A stretch of 64,000 nucleotides of DNA, taken from assembly GCA_001939145.1 (NCBI GenBank), contig LSRX01001103.1:121932-185931 (forward strand), written 5' to 3'. The notes beneath the pieces are model-generated. The model did not search any database, was not told the origin of the DNA, and saw only the letters and a program-made list of their open reading frames with translations. Position numbers and translations under genes: made by a program. Positions within the stretch are counted from its first letter, which is position 1; each line of letters starts with the position of its first letter. Source of the stretch: Symbiodinium microadriaticum (taxonomy: Eukaryota > Sar > Dinophyceae > Suessiales > Symbiodiniaceae). This document shows positions 1-12,144 of this stretch, piece after piece.

Positions 1-247
1 CAGAGACAGACAGACGCAGAGACAGACAGACACAGAGACAGACAGACGCAGAGACAGACAGACACAGAGACACACAGACGCAGAGACAGACGCAGAGACA
101 GACACAGAGACAAACGCAGAGACAGACGCACAGACTGACGCACAGACTGACGCAGAGACACATGCACAGACAGACAGACAGACAGCCAGCCAGCCAGCCA
201 GACAGAGACAGACAGACAGAGACAGACAGACAGAGACAGACAGACAC

Positions 248-278
<31 letters not shown>

Positions 279-530
279 GCCAGCCAGCCAGCCAGCCAGA
301 CAGCCAGCCAGCCAGCCAGCCAGCCAGGCAGGCAGACAGACAGACTGACGCACAGACAGACGCAGAGACAGAGGCACAGACAGACGCACAGACAGACACA
401 CACAGACGGACACACACACACACACACGCACACACAGAGACACACTTAGTTATTAGGCATCCATCACGCACAAACAGACACACACACACACAGAGAGACA
501 CACGCAGAGACACTTACATTTAGGCGTGTT
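1..530. repeat. Compound CA/GACA/CAGC microsatellite
   Basis: Imperfect runs of CAGACAGA, CAGAGACA, CAGCCAGC and CACACA fill the first 530 bases. The open frame across 162-449 is a by-product of this low-complexity sequence (Gln/Thr/Arg/Ser only), not a gene. Confidence 0.95.
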
Positions 531-1970
531 TGGAATCGGGGAGTCGTAAAAATGTCCGGGAATTTTTGCGTTCGGGGATTCCTACAAATCCCGGGAATTT
601 TACATGCAGAAGGGCAAAAATCCTGGATATTTTCTGGAATCCCCACTGTTGCGTCCATGCAAGGCCACAAGGCCGGCAAAAGGAGGCAAAACAGCCAAGC
701 AGGTGCCGGGCTCGTAACATTTTATTGGGGTATTTCCAAATTCATAATATATTCTTGCTAGTTCATCCTAATACCAATAATATAATCAATTTTAGGAAAT
801 CGTAATTACATAGTAGTATTTCTTCGTTATAAATTATCACCTTAGTAAGTTTCGAGTCTGTCGTTCTATATATTACTTATAGAAGTGAAAGATGTAATTA
901 TTCTAGTTCATATCAAGATCATCCAAGAATAAACTACCTTCAATAAGAATCCATATCATTGAATAATTTAGAGAGATATAAAATGAGCACAATATCAGAA
1001 CGGAAAAATCTCGTTGGTAAGTAAAATATCGTCGAATAAGGGAATCTATATAGATATCCGTCTTGGTAGAAGCTCAATATCTGATTTTGCTCGTTCATGC
1101 CCGACTCACTTTGACCCAACATCAGGCATGGGCACCTCAGCCGGTAAGCATCACAGTCTCTCTCGCCAATGCAGACCCTCCAACTACTTCAGGAGTCGGC
1201 ATGGTGAGTCAAGGGTGGAGTCAGTGGCTTCATCAATGGGTAGTAGGTGCTTCCTGGCAGATGATGCGACAACGCTGGAATGAGTAAAACATCCTGAAGC
1301 ACGACGGGCTCACGCGGGACATACATGTCTTCTGGTCGCCTGGAGGCTTCAGAGCCAGGTAACACACTTACACCGTTACACACAACCTCATCACAGGAAA
1401 AAACGAAACCTCAGCCAACTCAGTTCCTGGCTCTATTCGCACTGTCAGTTGCCTGCAGCAGACATGGTCGTCAATCGCAGTGCCACCGGAGTATTATCGG
1501 TGCAACGTGGCTTTTGGCTGCTCTTCTTCCACGCATGGAGTTGGGCGATGCGGCTTGCAAAGGCTCAGCGTCCTCACGTGGCTGCGTCGCTCACGAAGGT
1601 CTAAATACGGCTCCACAAAGCGATGCATTGCTGACAGCTTCCCACATACGAGCCTTTGCCCGCGAGCGCCCTCGAAGCCTGCTTCCAGTGGTCTGGCTCC
1701 TCACATCCGCTCCCCAGGCAGGCGCAAGCTTCGTCTGACCCTCTAGTTGCACTGCATACAGGGGTTCGGTCCCAATCTCGATACATTGCCTCGCCCGCTC
1801 ATCGTACGGATCTGTCGGGCTTAATCTGGGAAATACAAGTTGTCTTGAATCTGACAGGCTTGCTTATCCAATGGCGGATTTGGTGCTTTGTCCGACCCGA
1901 ACAGATGATATCTGCGGGCAGGGTTTGTTTGGATTGTGTGCGCTTGCTCTCTGCATGGGTCGGACATAGT
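531..1970. other. Stretch without a supportable gene
   Basis: The stretch is AT-rich from about 720 to 1070 and mixed afterwards. Short frames occur on both strands, but none has recognisable motifs. It may be intergenic or intronic. Confidence 0.4.
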
Positions 1971-2396
1971 TCACGGGCTGCAAGCTTGCATCGTAGGCCC
2001 TCTTGCTAGGCGCACCCTCTTGCCCCATCCTGCTTGACGTATCCCCTTACATCGGTCAACATCTGCAGTTTTAAACATTACCTGAACAATATCCTGGACA
2101 AGAACATCATAAGCGCGTCCTCTGCGATGAAACTCACAAGGACGGATGCCTGCAAAAGGAATCAAGAAACGCAACCAACCGCCAGCCGATCCGAGACGTG
2201 AAAAATGTTGAACAACTTCGTGATACCACGGGGCGCAGACCTTACCACTTTTGTTTGCCATCTTCTCTTCGGCTTTTCGAACAGCCTGAGCAGAGCAGGA
2301 TGCGGGCAGGGTTGTGCAAAACCGTGACAAACACCGCCAGACCCAAGAGATCCTCGGCAGCTTTGCCAATGTCATCTTCTGGCACAGGCTTGCCAT
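1971..2396 (-). CDS. Unrecognised 141-aa open frame, possible exon
   Basis: I do not recognise the product. The frame has balanced composition. Its middle, from about residue 45 to 120, reads like a folded protein with Trp/Tyr/Phe/Val and alternating charges, for example AYDVLVQDIVQVMFKTADV. It has the same strand as every identified gene in the window. There is no signal peptide or membrane segment. It could be a single exon or a chance frame. Confidence 0.22.
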   Translation of the reverse strand: MASLCQKMTLAKLPRISWVWRCLSRFCTTLPASCSAQAVRKAEEKMANKSGKVCAPWYHEVVQHFSRLGSAGGWLRFLIPFAGIRPCEFHRRGRAYDVLVQDIVQVMFKTADVDRCKGIRQAGWGKRVRLARGPTMQACSP

Positions 2397-2850
2397 CTAC
2401 CTGCCGGTATGTATGTGAAGTCTGCAGAACAAGGTCGGGTAGGATTCAGCAGGGGTTACAATGCAGCATTTGGCTGGCGAGTGCCTCTAGTACTCTCCAG
2501 CCGATCTGAACACCTGCTGGTATGGCAGCACCTGGAGAGCGGCACGATTGCACAGACACCCTGCTTGCAACTCGTATGTTTCTGGAAGGCCTCCGTCCGC
2601 AAGGTCCACGACCAGCGCGCCATCTAGCCTCGTTGCTGTCGCGAGAGTTCGGCGTTACGTTCCTTACCTTCAACTTTATTAATATGGTCACATTCGCAAT
2701 CAGACCCACTAATTCTGCTTGCTGTCACTATTCTTGGCCGGTATCACGACATGTGTTGCGTTTACATATCACAATATGCACCTTGATCACATGAGTAGTC
2801 ATGGCACTAGTCTCAAGTTGTTGAATACAGTAGTAGGCGTCGTCCTCCCC
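2397..2850. other. Stretch without a supportable gene
   Basis: Only short frames on both strands are seen between the candidate exon and the AGT repeat. Confidence 0.4.
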
Positions 2851-2853
2851 GTC

Positions 2854-2896
<43 letters not shown>

Positions 2897-2897
2897 C

Positions 2898-2932
<35 letters not shown>

Positions 2933-4204
2933 CAGNTAAGTAGTAAGTAGTAAGTAGTAAGTAGTAAGTAGTAAGTAGTAAGTAGTAAGTAGTAAGTAGT
3001 AAGTAGTAAGTAGTAAGTAGTAAGTAGTAAGTAGTAAGTAGTAAGTAGTAAGTAGTAAGTAGTAAGTAGTAAGTAGTAAGTAGTAAGTAGTAAGTAGTAA
3101 GTAGTAAGTAGTAAGTAGTAAGTAGTAAGTAGTAAGTAGTAAGTAGTAAGTAGTAAGTAGTAAGTAGTAAGTAGTAAGTAGTAAGTAGTAAGTAGTAAGT
3201 AGTAAGTAGTAAGTAGTAAGTAGTAAGTAGTAAGTAGTAAGTAGTAAGTAGTAAGTAGTAAGTAGTAAGTAGTAAGTAGTAAGTAGTAAGTAGTAAGTAG
3301 TAAGTAGTAAGTAGTAAGTAGTAAGTAGTAAGTAGTAAGTAGTAAGTAGTAAGTAGTAAGTAGTAAGTAGTAAGTAGTAAGTAGTAAGTAGTAAGTAGTA
3401 AGTAGTAAGTAGTAAGTAGTAAGTAGTAAGTAGTAAGTAGTAAGTAGTAAGTAGTAAGTAGTAAGTAGTAAGTAGTAAGTAGTAAGTAGTAAGTAGTAAG
3501 TAGTAAGTAGTAAGTAGTAAGTAGTAAGTAGTAAGTAGTAAGTAGTAAGTAGTAAGTAGTAAGTAGTAAGTAGTAAGTAGTAAGTAGTAAGTAGTAAGTA
3601 GTAAGTAGTAAGTAGTAAGTAGTAAGTAGTAAGTAGTAAGTAGTAAGTAGTAAGTAGTAAGTAGTAAGTAGTAAGTAGTAAGTAGTAAGTAGTAAGTAGT
3701 AAGTAGTAAGTAGTAAGTAGTAAGTAGTAAGTAGTAAGTAGTAAGTAGTAAGTAGTAAGTAGTAAGTAGTAAGTAGTAAGTAGTAAGTAGTAAGTAGTAA
3801 GTAGTAAGTAGTAAGTAGTAAGTAGTAAGTAGTAAGTAGTAAGTAGTAAGTAGTAAGTAGTAAGTAGTAAGTAGTAAGTAGTAAGTAGTAAGTAGTAAGT
3901 AGTAAGTAGTAAGTAGTAAGTAGTAAGTAGTAAGTAGTAAGTAGTAAGTAGTAAGTAGTAAGTAGTAAGTAGTAAGTAGTAAGTAGTAAGTAGTAAGTAG
4001 TAAGTAGTAAGTAGTAAGTAGTAAGTAGTAAGTAGTAAGTAGTAAGTAGTAAGTAGTAAGTAGTAAGTAGTAAGTAGTAAGTAGTAAGTAGTAAGTAGTA
4101 AGTAGTAAGTAGTAAGTAGTAAGTAGTAAGTAGTAAGTAGTAAGTAGTAAGTAGTAAGTAGTAAGTAGTAAGTAGTAAGTAGTAAGTAGTAAGTAGTAAG
4201 TAGT

Positions 4205-4280
<76 letters not shown>
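2851..4280. repeat. Heptamer satellite (AAGTAGT)n flanked by AGT trinucleotide runs
   Basis: About 85 bases of GTA/AGT repeat, with two AGC interruptions, lead into a single N at 2936. The next roughly 1.27 kb is an uninterrupted AAGTAGT array of about 180 copies. It reverts to pure AGT from about 4210 to 4279. The heptamer is an AGT unit plus an AAGT unit, so the array looks as if it arose by slippage from the AGT run. The 494-aa minus-strand frame (poly-Leu, then LLLTTYY) is produced only by the repeat. The N marks an ambiguous or collapsed position, so true length is uncertain. Confidence 0.97.
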
Positions 4281-5600
4281 TTGGGCGGCACTCTCAAGCA
4301 GCTACTCCAAGCGAAATCAGGTTTGTGAACAAGTCGAAAAGGTAGCTGTAAGGAGTGTATTGCACGTTGGCAATCTCATTAGAGTACTCCAAAATTGGCG
4401 GTCTACAGCTAGTCTGTGAGCTTGTCGATACGAGTGGGGGAAGGCAGGGCTGTGAGAAGGCGGGGGTCTAGAGGACTTAAAATCCAGTGCCATGTAACTT
4501 TAGTGCACTGTTCTGTCCAATGGACTCGCCTCCTACCTCGCCTTAAGCCTTAAGCCTGCACCTACCGCACCACCTCTGTACTGAAAAGTGCGTGTAAAGC
4601 AGCAGCTCCGTTCTATAATTATTTGTCGGATGGGATCGATGAATGCTCCCAAAAGGTCTCAGCTGTGCTTTGTGCATGTGGTGTGTGAGGGGTGGCTGCT
4701 CTGTGAGAGCGCGTATCTCCTGGTTGTATAAGTGCGTGCTGTGGGCTGCAGGACTTGGGTGTAGTAAGTGCTTTTGATGTGAGATAATGTGCTAATTTCG
4801 CTACGACTGCTACTGCTACTGTCATTGCCAAGGCTATTGCTATTGTATTCTATTGCGTTTGTTCTTTCTACTGATACTACTCTGATTACTACCACGACTA
4901 TTGTTCTGCTGTTACGAATACATTATTCTTCCTGCCATTACTATCAGTGATTGGTTTTCACTGCTACAGTGATAACGATTTGTAGCCGCTCCCGCTTCCG
5001 CTGCTGCGCTGCTCGTGCTTATGAGCGCAAGGGCTATTCCAAACTGCCAAACACCAAGTCTACTACCACGCTAACACTTTGTGACTTGACGTCTGCGTTG
5101 CTTCCACAGCACTGACTACTGCAGCTTGGCTAGTTGCTCACCACTGCTAGTCCAACTGGTAACGCTGCTATTCGTTGATACCGCTCTAGCTGTCATGTGC
5201 TGCTGGATATACAATATCCACCGCCGCTGTTCCTGTCTCTAGTGCTGACATGTGCTGACGATGTCAGAAACCCCATTGCTATGTGCAGCGGCCATCATCA
5301 TACTGACATGTGTTTCCACAAAAACGATCAAGACGATTAGCACGATGAAGAAAGTATAAGGAGCTTAGACGGTTTAGAGTTTAGACTGCCGAGCCCCACA
5401 CTCCATCCCGAACGGTCGCGACCTGCACAATCCGCTACGAAGGACTTGCATGAATTTGCACAGCGTGGTGCGGCGCTCCAATTTGCATCTGCAGCCACGA
5501 ACATCAACTGCAGAACGACCGGGCCTGTCTTTGAAGGCGTTAGCAGAGCAGAGCTGCACCTGCTGTCAACGCAGCTGGTTTGGCTGGGATTCTGTCAGCA
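4281..5600. other. Stretch without a supportable gene
   Basis: Low-complexity CTACTGCTACT-like patches lie near 4800-5000. No frame on either strand has recognisable protein character. Confidence 0.4.
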
Positions 5601-6620
5601 GTTTTCAGGCCTCCCGCGTCGCCACCGGACCTGCTTTGCCTTTGCTGGAGATTCCAGGTTGAGTAGACGCAAGCACGCATGAAACAGTGCATGGGCTTAA
5701 CGGGTTGTGCCAGCACTCACTGAGTTCAAAGCTTTTCTTATCTTTCTTGTCCTTCTTCTGCTTCTTGTCCTTCGGCTCTGCCTGCCATTGAGGGCCGGAC
5801 ACTCAAGGACAGAAGCGCTTGGAAACGCGACAGTTCTTCTGCCTCTGGTGGGAAAGCCTGTGGACCAACTATCCTCTTGGGCTCTGCCGGAGCAGGCGGA
5901 GCCGGTGCCTGGATTTGGAGGTCCGAGCAGCTCAAGACTTGGATTTTTTCCGGGATCCCCGCCGGTCTAAGTTCCTCCGACTCCAACTTCTTGTGCTTCT
6001 CCTCCAAGCATTCAGGCTTCTCAAGGCAGCCTTCTTTGCAATCGCTATCCGGCATCAGCACGTTGCCGTGTGGGAATCTCACTTTCTGCTGTGACTGAAT
6101 GACAGCCTTGCGGACACCAAACCGGACTCAGCCACATGGCTAGAGGCGATCCTTTGCTGGATCTTTCTCTTTCTCCGCCTTCTTGTGTTCCTCTGCACGG
6201 CGTACGATCTGTATTGCTGCCGACCCGAACATGAATAGATGTGAATACTACGAATCCCCTGCCTTTCGTCTTGCCTTCTCCTCATGCAATGTTGTTTTTG
6301 GGCATGTCTTGGGAATCTGGCAGTGCCGTGGTTGATAACATGCGAACTGAGGGAAAGTCCTCATCATCATCGCCATGCTTGTGCTTCTCCTTCTTATCCT
6401 TCTTGTCTTTGTCCTTTTTCTCTTTGCCGTCTTTCTTCAGTTTGGTTGCTGCACCATCCTGCAGCCAGCAAAGAACAGACAGCAGGCAAAGCAACCCGTG
6501 AAAACGATGCACCAGTCACAAGTTGCTGCAGTTGTCCTTGTCTTTCTTCTCCTTCTTGTGCTTCTTGGGCAGAGGATCATCCTGAAAGCAGGCTCAGCTT
6601 TGGCCTGTCTGGAGAAAACC
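5600..6620 (-). CDS. Lysine-rich (KKDKK/KEKH) protein, several exons
   Basis: Five or more minus-strand segments in different frames encode the same kind of charged low-complexity peptide. In gene order they are KKHKKEKKDKDN near 6570-6540, KEKKDKDKKDKKEKHKHGDDD near 6450-6370, EEHKKAEKEKDPAKDR near 6190-6150, EEKHKKLESEEL near 6010-5975 and KDKKQKKDKKDKK near 5775-5735. An Ala/Pro-rich stretch ending KRIVGPQAFPPEAEEL lies between the last two. Such Lys/Asp/Glu-rich tracts are typical of nuclear, RNA-associated or nucleolar proteins, but no defining domain is visible and I give no name. The repeated motif in successive exons suggests exon duplication. Exact splice sites were not resolved. Confidence 0.5.
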
Positions 6621-6649
6621 TCCAGACCACAGTAAGCCTGCTCAAGCCT

Positions 6650-9045
6650 GGTCATGAACAAGTCATACCGCAACAGGAGAGAAGCCCCGCGAGGTCTGGC
6701 AACACTGCTGGCCAAAATGATCTGCACATGCAAGTTGCAGGGGTCAGGACATCGTGATCAGCATGTAAGATGCACGACAACCACTAGTCTCCAGTTGTCA
6801 GGGGAAAGCCAAAGAATGCCTCGGCCAAGGCTTGAATGAGAAAGAGAGTGCCGAATGTGCGCGGAGGGCTGCTGCCCTCACATCCCCCTCTCTCCACTCA
6901 GGGTGGCAGCACCCCATGGTGTCTCAGGGCACCCATTGAGTCCACACCCAGCTCCAGCACACTTCCAGAGTCAAACAAGAAGTTAAGATGCCGAGCAAGA
7001 AAGAGACCTCTGCAGCTGGCCTCGCTGGAGTCATCTCCTTTCCTCTTGCCCATGGCGCTCTTCCAGGCTCAAGTTGTCAAGGTGTGGCTAGTCCACTAGG
7101 CTTGCAACTGAATGCATGTTTGTGGGTCGTGGGCAGAGGGGGTGGGCGCGTGTTTCTCCTAGCCATCATGCAGTTTCCCACCTGCAACGACTTGAATCAG
7201 GACGGAAGAGCTTGCTGCAACATGTCGGGACCTGCCGAGTGATTGAGGAGTTGACTGAAATTTTGTTTGCAAATCCTTGACAGGTGTATTCGCGGCTGTT
7301 GGGCCGGTGCTGAACAGCGGAGCGGCGAACAAGTTCAAATCATGTCAGATGAGCCTCTTATAGGCACCCTTGCTCTCCAAAGCACGGCCTGCCTGACAAC
7401 TCCAGTGTTGTGCAGAAACCTGGCTGGAGGAGCATGGGCCGTCCAGGAGTAGCAGTGCACTTTGGCCAGGGAACGTGTCTTCCACTTCGCGCTGCAGCTT
7501 TGGGCTTCCACCCCAGATGAGGGAGTACCTGTTCCCGGGCCCCGTCTCTGGCTCGCGCCATGCTTTCGCGGAAATCGGTACGGACTTCCAAGCGTCGCAC
7601 CAACGGCCGTAGAAGATGTGGCCTCGCCGCGGGGCAAGATGAGGCAAGAAGCTTGAGGTGCAATGCGGTGGTCAGGCTCGCACCAACACCCTTCTTGTAG
7701 AGCGGCCGAGCAGTATGTCGCCAGCCGAGGTCTAAGATCCTGGAACCAGAAGCAAGACTCAAGGCCCTAAGCAGCACACTTGGGAAAGGCAGAGCCTGAA
7801 GAGAGCTCCGTCCCGTTCCACGATGACTCGAGAAGCTTCCCTGGAGATCCAGGCTCGACTCTGTGAGGGGCCCCTGGGGATGGGGCCTCCGAGCTCTGAG
7901 CAACAAGAGCAAAGACGTCAGAAGCCAAGCCACTTCATCAGGAGCTTCGTCTCCTTCGCAGCAGACCTTCCATGCACCTCCCAAGGGACTGGCACTGAAT
8001 CTGTCACAGCACCACAGAAGGCTGCCCCGCCAGCACAAGCGTCTCAAAGAAGACCATGTCAGCACATCCAAGGCTTCTCAGGGCAAACGGGGGGAGGTTG
8101 TAGCTGCAGCTACGAGTGTGCACGCGGCGGGGGGGAGCTGGAAGACCGAAAACATGCTCACCATTATTGTTTTGGAGGACTGCGAGTTCTGCAGTTCACG
8201 GCCCACATGTCCGACTTGAGTACGAACAGCCAGCATAGCGATGTGACTTGTCCATGCGAGCCTAACCAGGGACCAACCGAGTTGCGTGGGTTGTCACGAC
8301 TCTCTGAACTCTGCAAGAGGTGTGGCGTCGTGGACACGACACACACCACGACTCAGCTGCATGTATGAGCACGTCCTTTCGCACCGACATTGACCACTGC
8401 GGGCTGAGATGCTAAACTTGAGCCTGACATCGTCAAGCTGGTCTCTTATCTGCGGGAAGTCGACCCCGGATCGATGGAGATCTGGCTTTGCTTTGACAGT
8501 CGCCTGTTCGACCCCGGAGGATCAGTCCAACATTTCGCCCTGCTTGGCTTCATGACCAGGAGCCAGGGCTTGGAACGCATCTGCATTGAATTTGGAAGGA
8601 ATGCACATGGGACCTGCAGAGATCAGGACAGACTGTGGCAATGTTAAAGCAAACAAACTGATTCGGTCTGAGTATGACAGACCAGAGTCCTCATCTCTGC
8701 TCCTACGAGTAAGAGGTTTCTGCGTGTGAATTGCGCCGTGCAAGGCAAAGCTTCATGCAACTTCACGGAAAGCATGCTCTGGATAGAGTGGCATCGTAGC
8801 TGCCGCAAACACATCTGGTCTTTGAGGCAGACACACTTCAGATGCCAGAACAGCTCGTGTGCTGAAGGCAGGTGCGGCGCATGACAGAACGCTGGATTGT
8901 TAAAAGGCAGGCGTGGTGCTTTTGGCTAGCTAGCACACATCGTCTGTCATCTGATACGACATGGACATGCTTCTACAAGCCGGTCCTATGCAGTGTCATC
9001 CACTTGAAGCGGTTCAAACCGCATAGAAACTGTTGAGAGATCTCT
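6650..9045. other. Stretch without a firm gene
   Basis: Long frames such as minus 7358-8071 and plus 7823-8368 overlap each other on both strands and show no family motif. Their length reflects high GC content. A minus-strand piece at 8522-8650 has plausible protein character but is too short to call. Confidence 0.35.
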
Positions 9046-9048
9046 CGC

Positions 9049-9608
9049 TCATGGTGGCCTGAAGGGGCTCTTGCGGAGAAGCACACACTGTCTTTCTGAA
9101 AGTCCCAAAACACTCTCCCACGCTGCGTGCCCCGCCCAGTCCGGAGGTCGCTCTGAAGAGTGCAAGGAGCCAGAGCGGGCGACACTCTGCCTCGCGCTCG
9201 ATGCCTCAGCTCTGAAGCTCTGAGTCGCAGATTCCTGATCAAATTCGCACTCCAAGCTTTCCACCCGTGAGGTTGCAGATTCCTTCTCCTGTCGAGCCTC
9301 CAAGACGGCTCACACTGCCAACTTTTCTCTGAAACTTCAGAGCATGCCTACCTCATCGGCATCCTCTGAGACCGGATCCTGAAGATCGCCACCCTGCACT
9401 CTCCGGCTGCCAGTGGGAGCCACACGTCAACAGTTGCGGAAGGCTGGCAATTACAAGTTGGATGCAGTACTGGCAAGGTTGCATGTCGCTCGTCTTTGGC
9501 CCTTGCGTACTCACGCAAGGAGATGCCACCGCATGAAGTGTCTGCTTTACGGCCTGCGCGTCGTTCTGTAGTGAGGTTGCAGTAGTCGGCGAGGGTGATG
9601 GCTCCCAA
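9049..9608 (-). CDS. Unrecognised gene: two candidate exons
   Basis: Two minus-strand segments read like real protein. About 9608-9470 begins MGAITLADYCNLTTERRAG, and 9303-9150 is a helical Glu/Ser/Arg/Ala stretch with a likely coiled coil (EARQEKESATSRVESLECEF). Frame changes between them imply an intron. No family is recognised. The strand agrees with the neighbouring genes. Confidence 0.3.
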
Positions 9609-9661
9609 ACGGTCTGGCGGATGACTCTGGACGGTACAGTACGACCAAGATCTCCTGGAGT

Positions 9662-9943
9662 TTATCCAAGTTCTTTGACAGGCACAGCTAGCCGCAATGC
9701 CTCGGCCTGCGGGCTATCCAGGTCCATAGGAACCCAGTGCGCCTGGAGAGTCGGAAGAACCCCATTTTGAGGGCCTATCCACTGCCTCAAAAGGAGAGTC
9801 TCCGGAGTCTCCGGCATGCGGCAGTGGCAAAGAGCTCGATGAGGGAGTTGGCAATGTGGCCTGCTCGTGACTGCAACTCTTGTGCCAGACGAGCGAGCTG
9901 AAGGCCCTGGATTCACCCCCGCCTCCACACCGCAGGGCGACAA
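9662..9943 (-). CDS. Unrecognised candidate exon
   Basis: A minus-strand frame with moderate complexity ends in a Leu/Val-rich tail (ALRLAVPVKELG). It lies just upstream, in gene sense, of the exons at 9049-9608 and may belong to the same gene. No known motif is visible. Confidence 0.2.
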   Translation of the reverse strand: MSPCGVEAGVNPGPSARSSGTRVAVTSRPHCQLPHRALCHCRMPETPETLLLRQWIGPQNGVLPTLQAHWVPMDLDSPQAEALRLAVPVKELG

Positions 9944-9949
9944 GGAGGG

Positions 9950-11415
9950 ATGAACGACCTGTCATGCTGCCACATGCATAGGCGATTCGCAGCCGACCCG
10001 CGCTACCAGTCTAACCGCCTGCGATATCTTCACGAGGAGCTTGGACTGCAGGAGGTGCACCCAGCACTGCAATGCCTGGCATCGGTCGTAACTCACTTGA
10101 TTGAAGCCAGACCATCTTCCTGATGCCCTAGCTGGAACAACGGTGGGCGGGGCCGGAGACATGCTCACACATCCTATATAAGTCGAATCCGCTTGTGACC
10201 ACCGTACGCCCGGCATCATGAGAAGCTGATGAGGTTAGAGACAAGCGACTCAGCTGACTTTCTGCTAGCTGCTAGTATCTGCTAGTAGGGAACCAGCCTG
10301 TTTGGTTTTGAACATGAGGTCGATCTGCCGCGGATTGCACTTGGCGTGGAAAGTGCACCGGACCTTGCAACCACCACCCGATCAACTTGCCACAGTGTTG
10401 AAAGGCTGGGATTGGTGGCTGCTCTGACCTTCACCGAGACATTCAAGCAACAAGCCTCGCACCACCTCGTCAGTATAGTAGCTCTTCAGAGCCTGCGCGC
10501 CGATGTGTTGTTCAGCATTGTTCAGCACATGAATTATCACGTACCCATTACATCCTTCAAGCCCGGGACTAACAGAACAGCCGGCCTCAACATACCCCAC
10601 CGCACTTAACGTCATGGTCGCAACGAGGAACAGTGCCAGTTCCCGATTCAGAAACACTAGCCCGGTCGAAGAAATGATCAACAAGAAGTGTGTTTTAAAG
10701 CTGAGGGAGTCCCTGTTTCACGGGTGTCTCCAGGCTCCATTCGGCCACGCCTGCGCTGGGCGCTCAGCTGCAACTTCCGGGCTGCAGTCACCAGCCTGTC
10801 AAGGGCCCAATGTGCTGCCTTCTCGGAAGGAATGCCCGACCACTGTCCCCTTGCTCATTCTGACTGTCGCAGAGTCGCAGAACTCGAAGCTTCGTGCTAG
10901 GCGGGTGGACAGCCCTGCATTCCTGTGTAGTAGGTGCCTCGGGTAGGACGGGCTGAACATAGTGATAGATGCTCACGTCCTTGGCTTCTTGGCTCAGAGT
11001 CGGGTCGCGACATACCGACAGAGATGCAAGCATGCCCTCCCACAGCCACATATTCGGTTGAACCGACGTGCCAACACAGCGTGAGAGCAACATGCCAGGG
11101 TACCTCCCAAGCATAGTGGAAGTTGTGCTTCTCTCGGCTGATCCTCCGGTCCAACCTCCGAACCAATGTTGCTGGCAGGATTCGGCGACTGTGAACAGTC
11201 TGCTCACACCCTCGTTGCTGCGATTCAGAGAATCAGTCCCGGGCAAGCTAAAATTATCACCGCCTTTGTGCACGCACACGAAGTACCTTCGTCCATTCGC
11301 AACTTGTGCAACGTGGGCTGGCGACTCGCACGAGCACAGCAACGAACCTTTTGCAGGCCGAGCAGCTCGGAGAATCTGTTGCCGACTTCGCCAACCCGAA
11401 GCATGAGGGGCAGCC
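9950..11415. other. Stretch without a firm gene
   Basis: A minus-strand piece near 10690-10560 has a hydrophobic segment (ELALFLVATMTLSAVGY) that could be a membrane helix or signal sequence. Plus-strand frames overlap it and neither can be preferred. Confidence 0.3.
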
Positions 11416-11420
11416 CATGC

Positions 11421-12144
11421 TCAACAAGATTCCTGCACTCGGCAGTCAGTATGGCTGGCAGGCGCCTGCCATGCCGTGCACTTCCACTGTACGCAGTCTA
11501 ACTCGAAGACTCCCACGGCCATCGTCCTGTTCATGGAGAATGACTCGACCTGGTCTTCGGCCAAAAGCTTGAGACTCCCCAGCTCCCTACGCCTACTGCC
11601 TCGCCCATGTGCACGCTGCATTCCGGAAGCCTCCAAGCACTTGGAGTCCAAGGTGTCGCCGATGCTCACACTCTCAGCCTGGCCCCCAAAACCGACATGG
11701 CGCAGGCCGCACATCAACGGGAGACCCCGGCCGGCCTGTCTCGTCCAGTCGGGCACCGAATCGAACCAGGAATCCTGTCACAGCTCATGACCCAAGAATC
11801 AAGAGAGAAGAGATCAAAGTCTCAAAAACAAGGCGTACCGTGGCTTGTGTCGGCTGCTGGGTCACGCAATTGTCGAGAGTTGACCCAAGCGTGTCGTCGC
11901 AGGTTGAGCCACCTGAAGTCAAGACTTCCAAAGCAGCCCACGAGCATCTCCAAGCCCAAGCGTCCCGAGTGCCCCACTCATGCCCGCAGCACATCGCACG
12001 CACTGCCTGCTTCAGTGCTCGGACTCCGCACCCTGCGAGGATTGTAGCTATCTGAGTTGCGGTCCCGTCTTCGAGGCAGATCTCCTTGAGCTTCCTCCGT
12101 AATGTGCCGGCTAGGAAGACTACTAAAAATTTATCTCGTGTCAC
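11421..12144 (-). CDS. Unrecognised gene: two candidate exons
   Basis: The minus-strand frame at 12144-11970 is helical and hydrophobic-patterned (RRKLKEICLEDGTATQIATI and following). A second frame at 11690-11480 contains GSLKLLAEDQVESFSMNRTM and following residues. The sequence between them is poorer, suggesting an intron. Overlapping plus-strand frames exist but are less protein-like. No family is recognised. Confidence 0.3.

Noticed and set aside
162-449. 95-codon Gln/Thr/Arg frame
   Set aside because: Low-complexity GACA repeat translation.
2813-4297. 494-codon open frame on the minus strand
   Set aside because: It consists only of poly-Leu and LLLTTYY units created by the AGT/AAGTAGT repeat.
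7358-8071. 237-codon minus-strand frame
   Set aside because: Long only because of GC-rich codons; Leu/Arg/Ser-heavy composition, no motif, and plus-strand frames of equal quality overlap it.
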